Shown here: piece after piece, positions 53,725-64,000 of the stretch
Layout: the number at the start of each line of letters is the position of its first letter
Position numbering within the stretch: position 1 is the first letter of the stretch
Origin: Thuidium tamariscinum
Lineage: Eukaryota > Streptophyta > Bryopsida > Hypnales > Thuidiaceae
Assembly: GCA_947034885.2 (NCBI GenBank)
Contig: OX344753.2
Coordinates: forward strand, 9,796,001-9,860,000
Length of the DNA stretch: 64,000 bases
Direction: 5' to 3'
Made by a program: the position numbers and the translations under genes
Notes under the pieces: generated by a model
Databases searched by the model: none
What the model was told of the DNA's origin: nothing
What the model saw: the letters and a program-made list of their open reading frames with translations, nothing else

Positions 53725-56700
53725 TCATCTTGGATGAAGCCGAGGTGATGAGATTCTCCGAAGTTGCGGCATTTTGGCGTCCCTTAGCACGTCAGCTAAG
53801 GTTCTGGTGGGATCTTCTGGGCACTGGTCGGGAGTTGGTAGAATGGACGAAAGCTTGACGATGGTGGAGTTGCAGAAGAAACACCGCGGGTTGTTCAGAA
53901 GATGGCGAGATATGCAGCGCTGGCATGACTTGTGCTTGCACGGTACGAAGATTGTGTCCACTTCACCCGCATAACAAATGGTGCACGTTTCCTCTCGATC
54001 CATTGTTGCCAAGCTCCCTGGAACATCTGCGACAATCCCAGCAACAAGTTTTACTACTCTGGCGTGCCATGGAGTACTCGACGGACCACTAATGACGAGG
54101 GAAACAACGATTTTATGTCACATAAGACTGTTATAGAAACTTTGACATCATAAAAAGAAGAAAAAATAGGTTCCTGGTCTCCTTATGGTCACAGCGATCA
54201 TTCGGAGGCCTCCGCGTACACCATAGGGAGGGCTCGTGACAATAGGGAGACCTCCCAAAAAATAATGGAGAACACTCTTTTTAAGATGTTGTCCTGAAAC
54301 AGTCAAATTTCACTGAAACTCTGTTACGACGCAGATAAACAAGACCCACAGAACCTCCAGACTGAGAACATCCAACAAGAAGGAAATCAGAAGCATTGAA
54401 GAGAGAATGGTGAAGCAGCAGGTATAAGAAAGAAACTGGAAACTGATAGACAGGCACAACAGATATGAAAGATATTCCACCTGAGCCTGAATTCGCCGAA
54501 GTAAAAGCATCAAACTTAGCTACCCTATTCGCCTCTTCCGCTTCAGCCTTCAGTTTCGAAACGAAGTACTTCAACTCTGATATTCTTCTGATTGAAGGAT
54601 CTCCTTTGAACGTCACATCCTACAACACACAAAAAACAATCGTCAATAACAAGCTCTCCTCGAGCAATAATTAACTAAAGCATGAATTTCACAATTTTAA
54701 CCCGATAAATTACCAAAAACAATACACGAAAAAATAATGACCGTATCTGAAAGTGATACTGATAATAATCCAAATAAGGCAGTTGAGATCAAGGAGACCA
54801 CAAAGAACAGAAAGTCAAAATGAAATACTTCCAAGAACGTTAATTTATCGCTAGTCTCATACGTGCGATTTAGTACGACTACGGCGACAATTAGCACACT
54901 GCCACTCCCGACACTCCTGGATAAATCCGACGATTTTACTATTCTTACTAATATCTGCGATTCTTCACAAACAATACTTCTAAGTTCAATAACTCCCAGC
55001 CTGAAGGTCCGGAGTGCAAGAGACAAAGTCAGCGCATTCCTTCCATTTCACGGTACCTCTAACGTCCGCCTGGAAAACTGAAAAAAAGAAGGAAAAAAAC
55101 AAAGTGCCTTCCTCAATATAATTGTATCCCATACAAATTACACAAAACAGCTCCCAGAAGGATTGCCTCCGGTACCCTGGGATTGACCCTCACCCAGCTG
55201 TAGTCCACCAGATACTGGAAATTCGAAATCACCGCTGCTGAAATGTCTACGCCAGCCAGAACAGTTGCCATGTCGTACGCCCTGCCATGACTTTGAGCTG
55301 AGCTGCCATTTCTCAGATTCAGCACAATCCCTACCAAAGGGGCCAAGATCATCGCTCTGTTGATCTTCTCCAAAGACTGCCCCTGTTGCCTAACGGCGCT
55401 GAAACAACACCAACACACAATTCCATCAGAAGTCTTACAAGAACACAGACGCAAACATACTACTAAGCCGCTCTCTTCCCCATCACTAAACATGACAAAA
55501 CAACCAGAACTTATGCATTCCCAACATCCCAAAACTGAACCCAACCATTTGCACACCTGTCGAAAAAGTGCGCATCTGCACTCAATGTGGTGTGATTCAG
55601 CACGAATATGATCAGCTCACAAAGTCGGACCAGGTTGATTTCCGGCCCTTTCAAGAACGCGTGTGGCAACTCCTGCGTGAAAAACTCCAGAATCCTTTCC
55701 AAATTGCAAGACAGTTCGAACATTATCACGCATTTCCTCTGCTGCAAATCTGGCACCTGCTCACAAAACCACAAACAAAATCAGCGTATAATTCAACCAA
55801 CTGCAAGTGAGAAAGTCATGCACTCACAGTCCGCTCTCTCTACAGAAATACGTGCCCATTAGCATAACATTGAATGTGCTGGCAAGAACAATCGGACACT
55901 ACATTCAGTATACACAATGCCGCCCCCAGACCAACAGCATGACAAGGGAAGAATTTCTGCTCACATAACTCAATTCGTCTGGAAACAGAGCAGCATAACA
56001 AACCTACTGACAAGTAGAGAGGCTCCGCAGATCTAACAAGCATGTAAGAGAACTTGACAATCAAACCTCTCTGCCAGTCACACATGTTCAAAGTCACAAA
56101 CCTGCAGTAAGTCTGAATGTTCCTGCATCTCCTTGATTGCCACTGCAAACTCCGTTATCGTCCAGTTCAACGTGTTGAACAGCCGATTCAGAAACGATGC
56201 CAACAGCTCCTCATCGGTCATGCACTTCTCCTTCAGTAAGCGCTGCCACCAATTCCAAACAACATATCACACTCAGAGATCACTCATGTAACTCAAAACA
56301 ATTCTCCGCGTCCTTCACCAATCCACAAAACACCCACGCTTATTCGTCCACAACAATGACCTCTCGACACCCCGATAATAATTTCCACCGACCTGGAAGT
56401 GTGGCGAGAACGACTCTCCGTGAGACAAGCATTTCGACGCTCCGAAGCCGGAGCCCTTGCACAGTCGCAGCAAGATGTTCGAAACGGGAATCCAGAAGCG
56501 GTTGTCAAATGACGCCAACAGACAACCCACCATTTCTTCCCGGGCGGCTTGACTCCGCTCGAATGCCACCACGTGCTCCTTGTATTGCACCAACACCGAT
56601 ATCGACTGCAGCAAAATATCTCGCACATCCGAATTCGCTATTCTCGCATCGCTAAAATGAGTAACCAAAAACGTCACCTGCGGAAAAAAACAACATCCCC

Positions 56701-59700
56701 AGCAACTACATCAAATTGGGAAAACCAACTAGCAAATCAGAAAACCAGTCACGAACATCCACCTACAAAATTTCAGTCACCGAAGACACAATAAAATGAG
56801 GGCAGCATTACCAGCGGGGAAAGGCCTTGCTGCAAAAGAGAAGAAGGCGTCACAAATGGAGGGTCACTCCTTCGCAATGCATGAAACGAATCCACCTGCT
56901 CCAACAAATACCCAATTCTCGTCATCAAACTACCACGAAAATACTGTTGCAGCCATTCTCCACCTCAAGCAAGCGTTTCTGGACTACCACTCCAATCACA
57001 GAAAGACAACCGCAATTCAGAAACTGGCAGCTAAACCACGACGGACTCCAGCGGTCCAGTGACCACGCACCAAAGTCTCCACGTAAAATTCCGGAACGAA
57101 GCTGAACAGGGGATCTCTCTTGCTCAAAACCAACAGCAACTGCACCAGCCACATGCAAGTCGCATACATTCCCCTCAGCTTCCATCTTGCGAACATCGTC
57201 ACCCGGTACCTGCACGACCACGCAAACTGAATTGTCAAATCCATCATACAAACCACTCTTTCGCATCTCCAGAAAAGTACATCACTCACTGAAATGCCAC
57301 AGCGCCAACAAAATGAACCATTACACGAACAGAAAAAAACATTCAATGCATCAAGGTAGCTAGTCTGAAGTACCATGTACACTTCCGCACACAGTCGATC
57401 AAGTCTTCTCTGTACACGGCTCTCGCTTCCTTCAGCCGTTTCAAGTACTCGCTCGACTTCTCTCCCCTTGTCTCTCCCCGTATTTGACGATCTGTGTCCT
57501 CCAACTGTGCAATCGATTGTATCTGGTGCTGCATGAAGAACGAAGCCTGCAGCCCCAAAACAAATCACAACGACTTGTAAAAACATCCTCGCAAATCCCG
57601 TGCAATCATGCACTACCACTCTCCCGAAGAAACCCTTCCATAAAATATGAGATCCCTCAACGGCCCGTCAACCGGCAACAGACCGCTAAGAAAGGCCACC
57701 GTATCCAAGTCACTGATGACACCAGCGAAGTAACGCCGGATAAGGAAACCACTCGGCACACACAACTTCACCGCTTGACACCAGCACTTAGAAACCATCT
57801 CAATGAAAACCTCCAAATTCCGTGCACGACGCTTCCACTGACGCAAGCCCACAGCAAAACAACAGAACCTGGAAAAATAAAACCTCGCAGACAAAACGAT
57901 AGAGCTGGTCAGCTGCATTGCACTCGACCAAAGACCTACGGTCATCACGACACTCAAACACATGCTCACCTGCTTGAAGTTCTGGGCCAACCCCAGGTGG
58001 TACAGCAGCAGCATGATATCCAGAAGCTCCTCCTCGCGGATCGCCTCCGAAAGCTCCTTGATCGGCTTGAACCCTTGACGCTTGTAGCTCCGAGACACAG
58101 GACCACCCTCCAAACTCATGTCCACGCGACCGCTCGAGCTCGCCTTGTCCTCCACGCACTCCTCGCAGCTCCGACTGCTCGAGTAGTTGCTGCTGATCGG
58201 GCTGCTCGCCCGCTCGCTCTCTCCGCCCGCCGAACTCGCAGCGACCATCTTGCTCGCCACACGCACGGGGATCTTGCTGTCGCTCACCAGACCACTCAGC
58301 GTCACGTCCGAGCAGCACGCAGGCTTCAGCTTCCCGCCGTGTCGAACCACGTGGTCCCCTTCGTCCATGCTGCTCTCCTCCCACACCACTTCCGACACCT
58401 CCAACCCAACCGGAAACGTCTTCACCAAATGGCTAAACGTACCGCCCAGACGCGCGAAGTCCGTCGCGCTCGAGTCTTTCAGGAAAAGGCTCACCGGGAA
58501 GCTCCGCTTGCCCACCCTGCACGCACCAACCAAAACTCGTCGTCAAAAGAACAGTCACACCCACCACCAAATTCGATACCTCCACACAAATGGAGCACGC
58601 CCGCAACAGGAACAACGCAAAGCGGCGCTGTGGACCCAAAACGAACCAGAAGCTCAAGACAATCACGACCAGGACCCCAATGAACAAATGTCAGAATAGT
58701 CCAAAGCACCTGTGAAGAAAACCCAAGGCGTTGCTTTGCTCCTTCGTGCCCTCGCCACTCAGCTTGCCAGAGGGGCCAAAGCCTTCCGAAAGCAGACGCA
58801 GCAGCACGCAATACGTCGACACTAGCACCGAGTTGTCCGACAGCCCGGCGGGAGCCATGCTCCTGTTCGCCCCGCGATTCTTGCAAACCAGGTTCTGCAG
58901 GAACCTCCGAAACACCACACCCGGCACGGGCTGCGGAAGCTCAGCACTCGGAGGGGGAACAAAGTGCAGGAGGCGACCGCACAACTCCCATTGCAACTCT
59001 TCCACCTGCGTGCAATGAACAAGCTTTCTCACGTCAAGGCAGGAATTCAACAGCCCTGCCAGCATTAACAGGGAAGAACCAAGAGAGATCAACCAAAATC
59101 ACCTCCAGCGCCAAACTCAGACCAGAAAACATCATTCCTCACCACAAAACATCAAGTGCAACAAAAGCAGCACAAACGGCACAAAACACCATTGCCACGA
59201 AAGTCACGCCATGATCACAACAGACCCAGCAGCCCAACTCGACCCTCAAAAGCAATGCAACAACGGCTCATTGCAACGCACGAAACACCACGACGATGAC
59301 AACAACACGTAAATTACCTTCACGATCGCCTTCGACAACGCGGTGGCCGCGTGACGCATCTTGCCCTCCGAGCACATGTCCTCGCGAGACCCGGGCCACC
59401 ACACCACAGGCATCAGACTCTCCAGGTCGTTCTTGTTCGGGCCCTTGCGAGTCAGCAGACCCTCCAGGCACGAGTCGAAACCCTCCCACGTCCACCACCA
59501 CACCATGAAGTCGTAACGCTCCAGCACATGGCACGCCAGCGCCAGGAAAGGATACGGACCAGTGTAAGGATGGTCTGCCAGAGTGAACAGCGACGTGCGG
59601 CAACCGAACGACAAAGCCTCCATCACGCAAGCCACCAGCGACACCCCGCCCACGCGACGCTCCAGACGCGGCAGTAGCAGGTCCAGCGACGCATCCACGC

Positions 59701-60928
59701 TCGGCGCGTCGTGCGGGGCCTCCGCTCGGTAAGTCTCCAGCAAGAAAGGCACCAGCGCACCCCAGATCACGTACTCACACGGCACCTTCGCGTCATCCCC
59801 AGCCATTGCGCCCCCGCCGCGGCTCGGATCCTCCACCAACAGCGGCACCAGCAGATCGCAGATCTCCCCGCCCGTCAACGACACCTCCTCGTCCGTCAGC
59901 GGAGCGAATCTACGGAGCCTGTCAACGGGAGCCATGGCCGCCGCCACCTCGCGGCTCCCCAATTGAACCAGCCTCTGCAGGCACCCCAGCAGAAACTTCG
60001 CCCTCGCACATGCCCAATTGCCCTCCTGCACATCCACATCGGCGTCGGCACATCTCGGAGGCAGCTGAATCGGCTGGAAGCCTTGCACCGGGTACTTGAA
60101 CGGCCGACCCCCGAAATTCAGCTCGCAGCGCTCACCTTGCGACAGAGAAACGGCGGGATAGTATCCATCCTGGGCCTCCCCCGATCGCACGCCGTCGTAC
60201 GCCACGCCCAAACATATTCCGTTCCGATAAAATACGATCTGATGACGCTCCAGGTCCAGGCAGCACCCGATCACGTCCCCCGACACCCACTGCTGACCGT
60301 ACGCGGCGTGGTTCTCGCTCCACTTGCACACGCGCTTCCCGTCGTACGCATACGAGTCCGCAGCGTCGCCCACGCCCTCCTCGTTCGTGAACGGGCACGA
60401 CAGCGTCGCCCACCCGAGCTGCTGGATGCCTGCCGTCCCCAGAGTGGCCTCGTACATCCACCGACCCTTCCACACGCACGCATTGGCCCGCGCGCTGCTA
60501 AACACCGTCTGGCTCTCCAAAAGCAGCAGACGCTTATCGAAACGGATGTCGCCGCAGGCGCCGTCACTATCCATCACCACGACGGCCTCCCCGAAAGGAC
60601 TTTCGCGGATGAACAAGCCCTCTCTCGCAGTGGCAGAGACGGAGGACTCTCCCGTCCCTCGCATTGCGACCATCTGGGAACGCAGAAACGATCGCAAGCC
60701 GCCCGCATCGATCATGGCCTCCTTCACCAGCGACACGGGCTCCGCAGCGCCGAGAACGTGCGCGAGGGTGCGCTCCAGCCCCAATTTGGAACTCTCATCA
60801 TGCATACAAGCAGCTGACACCACCACACCACTGTCGCTTTCGCGCTCGTCTAGGAGCGCGGCCAGCCCTGTGGACCTCCCTCGCTGCAGCTGATGGAGCC
60901 CTTTACGCAGACCTCCATCCGCCCACAT
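53725..60928 (-). CDS. RKP: RKP (KPC1-related) RING and SPRY E3 ubiquitin ligase
   Basis: Predicted 1370-residue E3 ubiquitin ligase, orthologue of Arabidopsis RKP and related to animal KPC1/RNF123, which promote turnover of CDK inhibitors. Exons in reading order: 60928-59318, 59005-58710, 58516-57970, 57546-57374, 57209-57071, 56895-56812, 56677-56393, 56242-56102, 55756-55557, 55398-55194, 54619-54481, 54017-53725. A SPRY domain (about residues 140-280) carries SSARANACVWKGRWMYE, GWATLSCPF and YYPAVSLSQGERCELNFG. The long middle shows family blocks FLQNLVCKNRGA, LLLYHLGLAQNFKQ, RWKLRGMYATCMW, LLLQSISVLVQYK, DNRFWIPVSNILLRLCKGSGF and ILAPLVGI. The C-terminal RING is complete: CTIC, CKHKSC, QRC and CFFC. 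The first in-frame ATG is used as start, but the frame is open upstream with a family-like EGLRVG, so an earlier start is possible. GC content is high in the 5' exons and falls toward the 3' end. Confidence 0.94.
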
Positions 60929-62600
60929 CTTCCCTACCCGGAGGCCTTCGGTGTCAGTCACCTCGGGTGCCGGCAGGTCGGTCCACTTCGCAATTCGAAC
61001 ATTCCACGCATTCAGTTCCCAATCCCTCAGATTTGCAGTCTCCGCCCGATTTGTACCCTCACCAATCGATCTCTGCCCTGCCTTACCCTGCTTCTCCCGT
61101 CAGTCAAGGCTGCTCATGCCAATAAAGCCTTTCGCTGGCCAAGCCCAGCAGGCCAGACAATACAATTGTCTAAAGACGCATTCCCACCTTCAATGAGTCT
61201 TTGCGGTCACATTCCCAGGTCCTGCACACGGGCCATTCCAAACACACATCCTCAATATTAGAAAACACAAGGGTTTCTCACATGTGATGACACAGAACAC
61301 TGCCAAAATGGCAGCTCTCACAAAATCTAAGCTTGCGATGTATGAATCACATGATGGATACTCCACGTCTCCCCACCGATTAGAACAGGCTTCGAAATTT
61401 TCTGTGTCAACACGCCATCGCACCGGGATCCGGGCGAGCGAGTGCTGCCACCCCCTTCCTTTACAGATGCACGTCTAACCTAATCCCCGAATTCCCCACC
61501 TCGCCTAGAAGCTTGCCACGTCCAAAATTGGCGATCAAAAATTGACTCAATTCCACACCCAACCATCTCCGCCGCACAGAGAATTCGCAATCGGGCAACC
61601 CCACACGACTCAAAACCCGCACCAGGCCGAAATGACCCCGAACAGCGATTTTTTTTCGCAACGATCATGGACAGCATCCGTTGAGCCTACTCAACAGCAA
61701 GGTGCCGTAACCTAGACACCAAAAGGGAAGGAAAAGAAGAAAATTCGCAACGATGCTTGGCAACCCCAGACGGACGTGCACATGTGACCATCCGGCTCTC
61801 GAAATCCCCTGCTACTTCCGCTCTCACCTCGCCCCTCCACTCCTCTGTCCTCCCTTCTCTTTCTCGCCTCAATTACATCACACAAGCGCACAACAACAAT
61901 CCTCCGCACTCCATCATCACGATACCAAGCCCCCCCCCAAAATCCCTCTGCCCAAAAACGCCGTTCCACCCCTAAACCAAACTCTGCCGATGGAATTCAA
62001 GCGAAATTCAACCCCAAAAGATCACAAATGAACCCAAATCGAGACAAAATCGGTTCAAATCCGAGCCAAGTGTTCGAAAGCAAAAGAAATCGAAAGAAAA
62101 GTGACACTGAAATTGAAGAGACGAAGGAGACCCACCAGGAGCGACTACAATCATCAGTCCATAAGCCTGGCTTTCAATTCGACTCGCGTATTCCTTGGCG
62201 TGTGCTTGCAACGGCAGTTGTTGCTGGACGTGTGGAGGCGCAACAAGTAAGGAGGCAAGCTGGGGGCCTGGCTTCGCGGGAACAACAAGAGTTCGCATCG
62301 GATGCGGCGAAGCAGGTCGCGGCTGTTGCGCCACCATAGTTCTCCACCAGCCAAGCATCCCCCTTTTTCCTTTTGCTCCTCTTCGGGCGGAAGAGTCCCC
62401 TTTCACACCTGCTGCCACACGCAGTCCTGGCTTCCGGGCCCCTGGAAAAAGGACAAGCTCCCGGTATATTCGCCGCCGGGAACACTGAACCTGAACGGAA
62501 TCCCCGAAAAAAACCCTGCAATTCAGGCAGTTTTCTGTGTTGACACTTGTGGAGCCCTGGGTCCTTGAGGGGCACCTGTGCTCTGGTTCGTTCATATGGC
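60929..62600 (-). promoter_or_regulatory. Upstream region and probable 5' leader of RKP
   Basis: On the minus strand the RKP frame stays open for about 50 codons upstream of 60928 without an ATG, then meets a TGA near 61095. Further upstream the composition stays genic to about 62900, which fits a promoter with a long leader. Frames here such as 62008-62595 (-) match no family I know. Confidence 0.5.
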
Positions 62601-62909
62601 TGCACTTTTATAGCGTGGGAATTGACTGGATTCCGATTGTGATAGAAAGGCGAATGGAATTCGATTCCCATGTACCGGGGCCTCCAAATTGCGGGTTCAG
62701 GTGGTGGTTGAGGGCCCAGGGCAGCAAGTTCGCAGGAAGTTCATTCGGATTCTCGAAACATGGGGACGTGAGTCACCTGACGTATAAACAAGCCGGTACA
62801 CTCCATGAGAGGCTCTGTCCCAGTTGCTTTGGCTCAACATTCAAGCGAGGTACACTGATTTGTCCTATTAGTGTGTGCAAGAATGAGAGGATTAACTTTC
62901 ACCAATACA

Positions 62910-63135
62910 GGATGGCATAAGGTAAATTTGCCTATGACAAGCAAAATGTCAGCACGGGCTTGGTTTTGTAGCATTCCGACTTACAGCGAGAAAGTTATTG
63001 AATTTCAAAGTTTTAATGAATTAAAAAAATTAGAAAATTACTTTTACTTCGGTTCTAACTGTGGCATTGGCACAGGGCCCACTAGTATAGGATGGTGTAA
63101 GGTAAATTTGCCTATGACAAGCAAAATGTTAGCAA
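62910..63135 (+). repeat. Repeat unit with 40-bp direct repeats at both sides
   Basis: A direct repeat containing TAAGGTAAATTTGCCTATGA followed by CAAGCAAAATGT lies at about 62910-62955 and again at 63087-63135. Between them is the dispersed sequence also found at 30880-31020. The structure resembles a short non-autonomous element or a local duplication. Confidence 0.75.
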
Positions 63136-64000
63136 GTCCATCATATGCAAAATTCTGGTAGTGGTGCACATTTCATATTTAGATATGTAACGTAGCCGAC
63201 CCATTTCTAATCTCACACACACACACATTTCCAATGTATAGGCTGCTTTCTTTCCATGAAATTATGGCACAGATCTGAGAGCAATTGTCATGCACTATGA
63301 TTGGTTGGTTGCAAGGCTCTCAATACTACAACTAGCCCTTGGTCAATTTTGCAGTTAGTCAACAGTCACAAATAGAAAATTTTATATCACAAATATAGGT
63401 CAAAGAGATTTTTCTACTAAAAAACTCATATTAATTTTGCTATTAAATTCATATTAAAAATATGCAATCCTTCTAAATACTACTTTTGCTTATGGAGAAA
63501 ATTCTACATTCAAAAAACTTGTATTCCAAATACACACAATTGCTTAAATGGTTGACAATGGACAAGCTACCTTACGCCATTAGTACAAGTTTACTTGTAA
63601 TGGATTAGATGGCATTTTGCCTATCATAGGGTCTATTCATCACATATCTCTCATCCATTCTCAAAAACTAATTCAAGTAGAACCTCTTTAAAGTAATAAC
63701 CCCTTTAAGGTAATATTGACTATTTAGTCCTTACTTTGGCAACATACAAAATCTTATAAGTGGTAATTATTGAATTGCAATAAATAACAACCATTCAATA
63801 ACAAAAAATTGTTAAAAAATTAAAACATGCTCTATATAAATGTGTGATAATTTTCAACTATAATAGACAAGCTTCTCAATAAATTTGTGGTACTTGTTGA
63901 AACATTGAATTTACCAAACCATCAACAAACCTTCTTCAAAGTTGGGATGACAACAAGTGATGGAACTTCAATAGTACTATGATCATTAAATTTTGACATC
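63136..64000. other. AT-rich intergenic DNA to the window end
   Basis: A short CA microsatellite lies near 63215. No gene is recognised. Confidence 0.5.

Noticed and set aside
57484..58683. 399-codon open frame on the + strand
   Set aside because: It is antisense to RKP exons 3-4 and crosses their introns. Long antisense frames are expected opposite GC-rich coding exons, and the minus strand carries the family motifs.
59711..60817. 368-codon open frame on the + strand
   Set aside because: Exact antisense of RKP exon 1, with a Pro/Arg/His-rich composition typical of a shadow frame.

Overview
The window is nuclear DNA from a land plant. Spliced genes with GT-AG introns encode plant-only families: an LRR receptor kinase, two BODYGUARD-type hydrolases, a SLAC1/SLAH anion channel, a DUF1218 membrane protein and an RKP-type RING/SPRY ubiquitin ligase. 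The kinase activation-loop wording (TAGYFDPQY) and the low gene density suggest a moss or another early-diverging plant. That placement is inference; the species cannot be read from the sequence.

Layout. 392-8183 (+): a 23-exon LRR receptor kinase. 8184-17200: AT-rich DNA full of decayed inverted-repeat elements. 18304-20798 (+) and 26192-29939 (+): two BODYGUARD-like genes with identical intron phases, separated by about 5 kb of short inverted-repeat elements and duplications. 32223-35768 (+): a SLAC1-like channel. 39743-40909 (+) and 43881-44513 (-): two related genes of a family I do not recognise; the first is cut by an in-frame stop. 45373-46480 (-): a DUF1218 protein. 47750-53700: repeat-rich DNA. 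53725-60928 (-): a 12-exon RKP ubiquitin ligase. 61000-64000: its upstream region and more repeats.

All gene models were built by hand. Exon joins were accepted only when splice sites, reading phase and family motifs agreed, and every intact model has a total coding length divisible by three. The genes are not an operon and no shared pathway is shown. Cuticle (BODYGUARD), guard-cell type channel (SLAC1) and a receptor with a peroxide-sensor-like cysteine pattern lie together, but this is probably coincidence.

The least explained content is the unknown protein family, the cysteine pattern of the receptor, and at least three families of inverted-repeat elements, including an inverted pair and one nested insertion.
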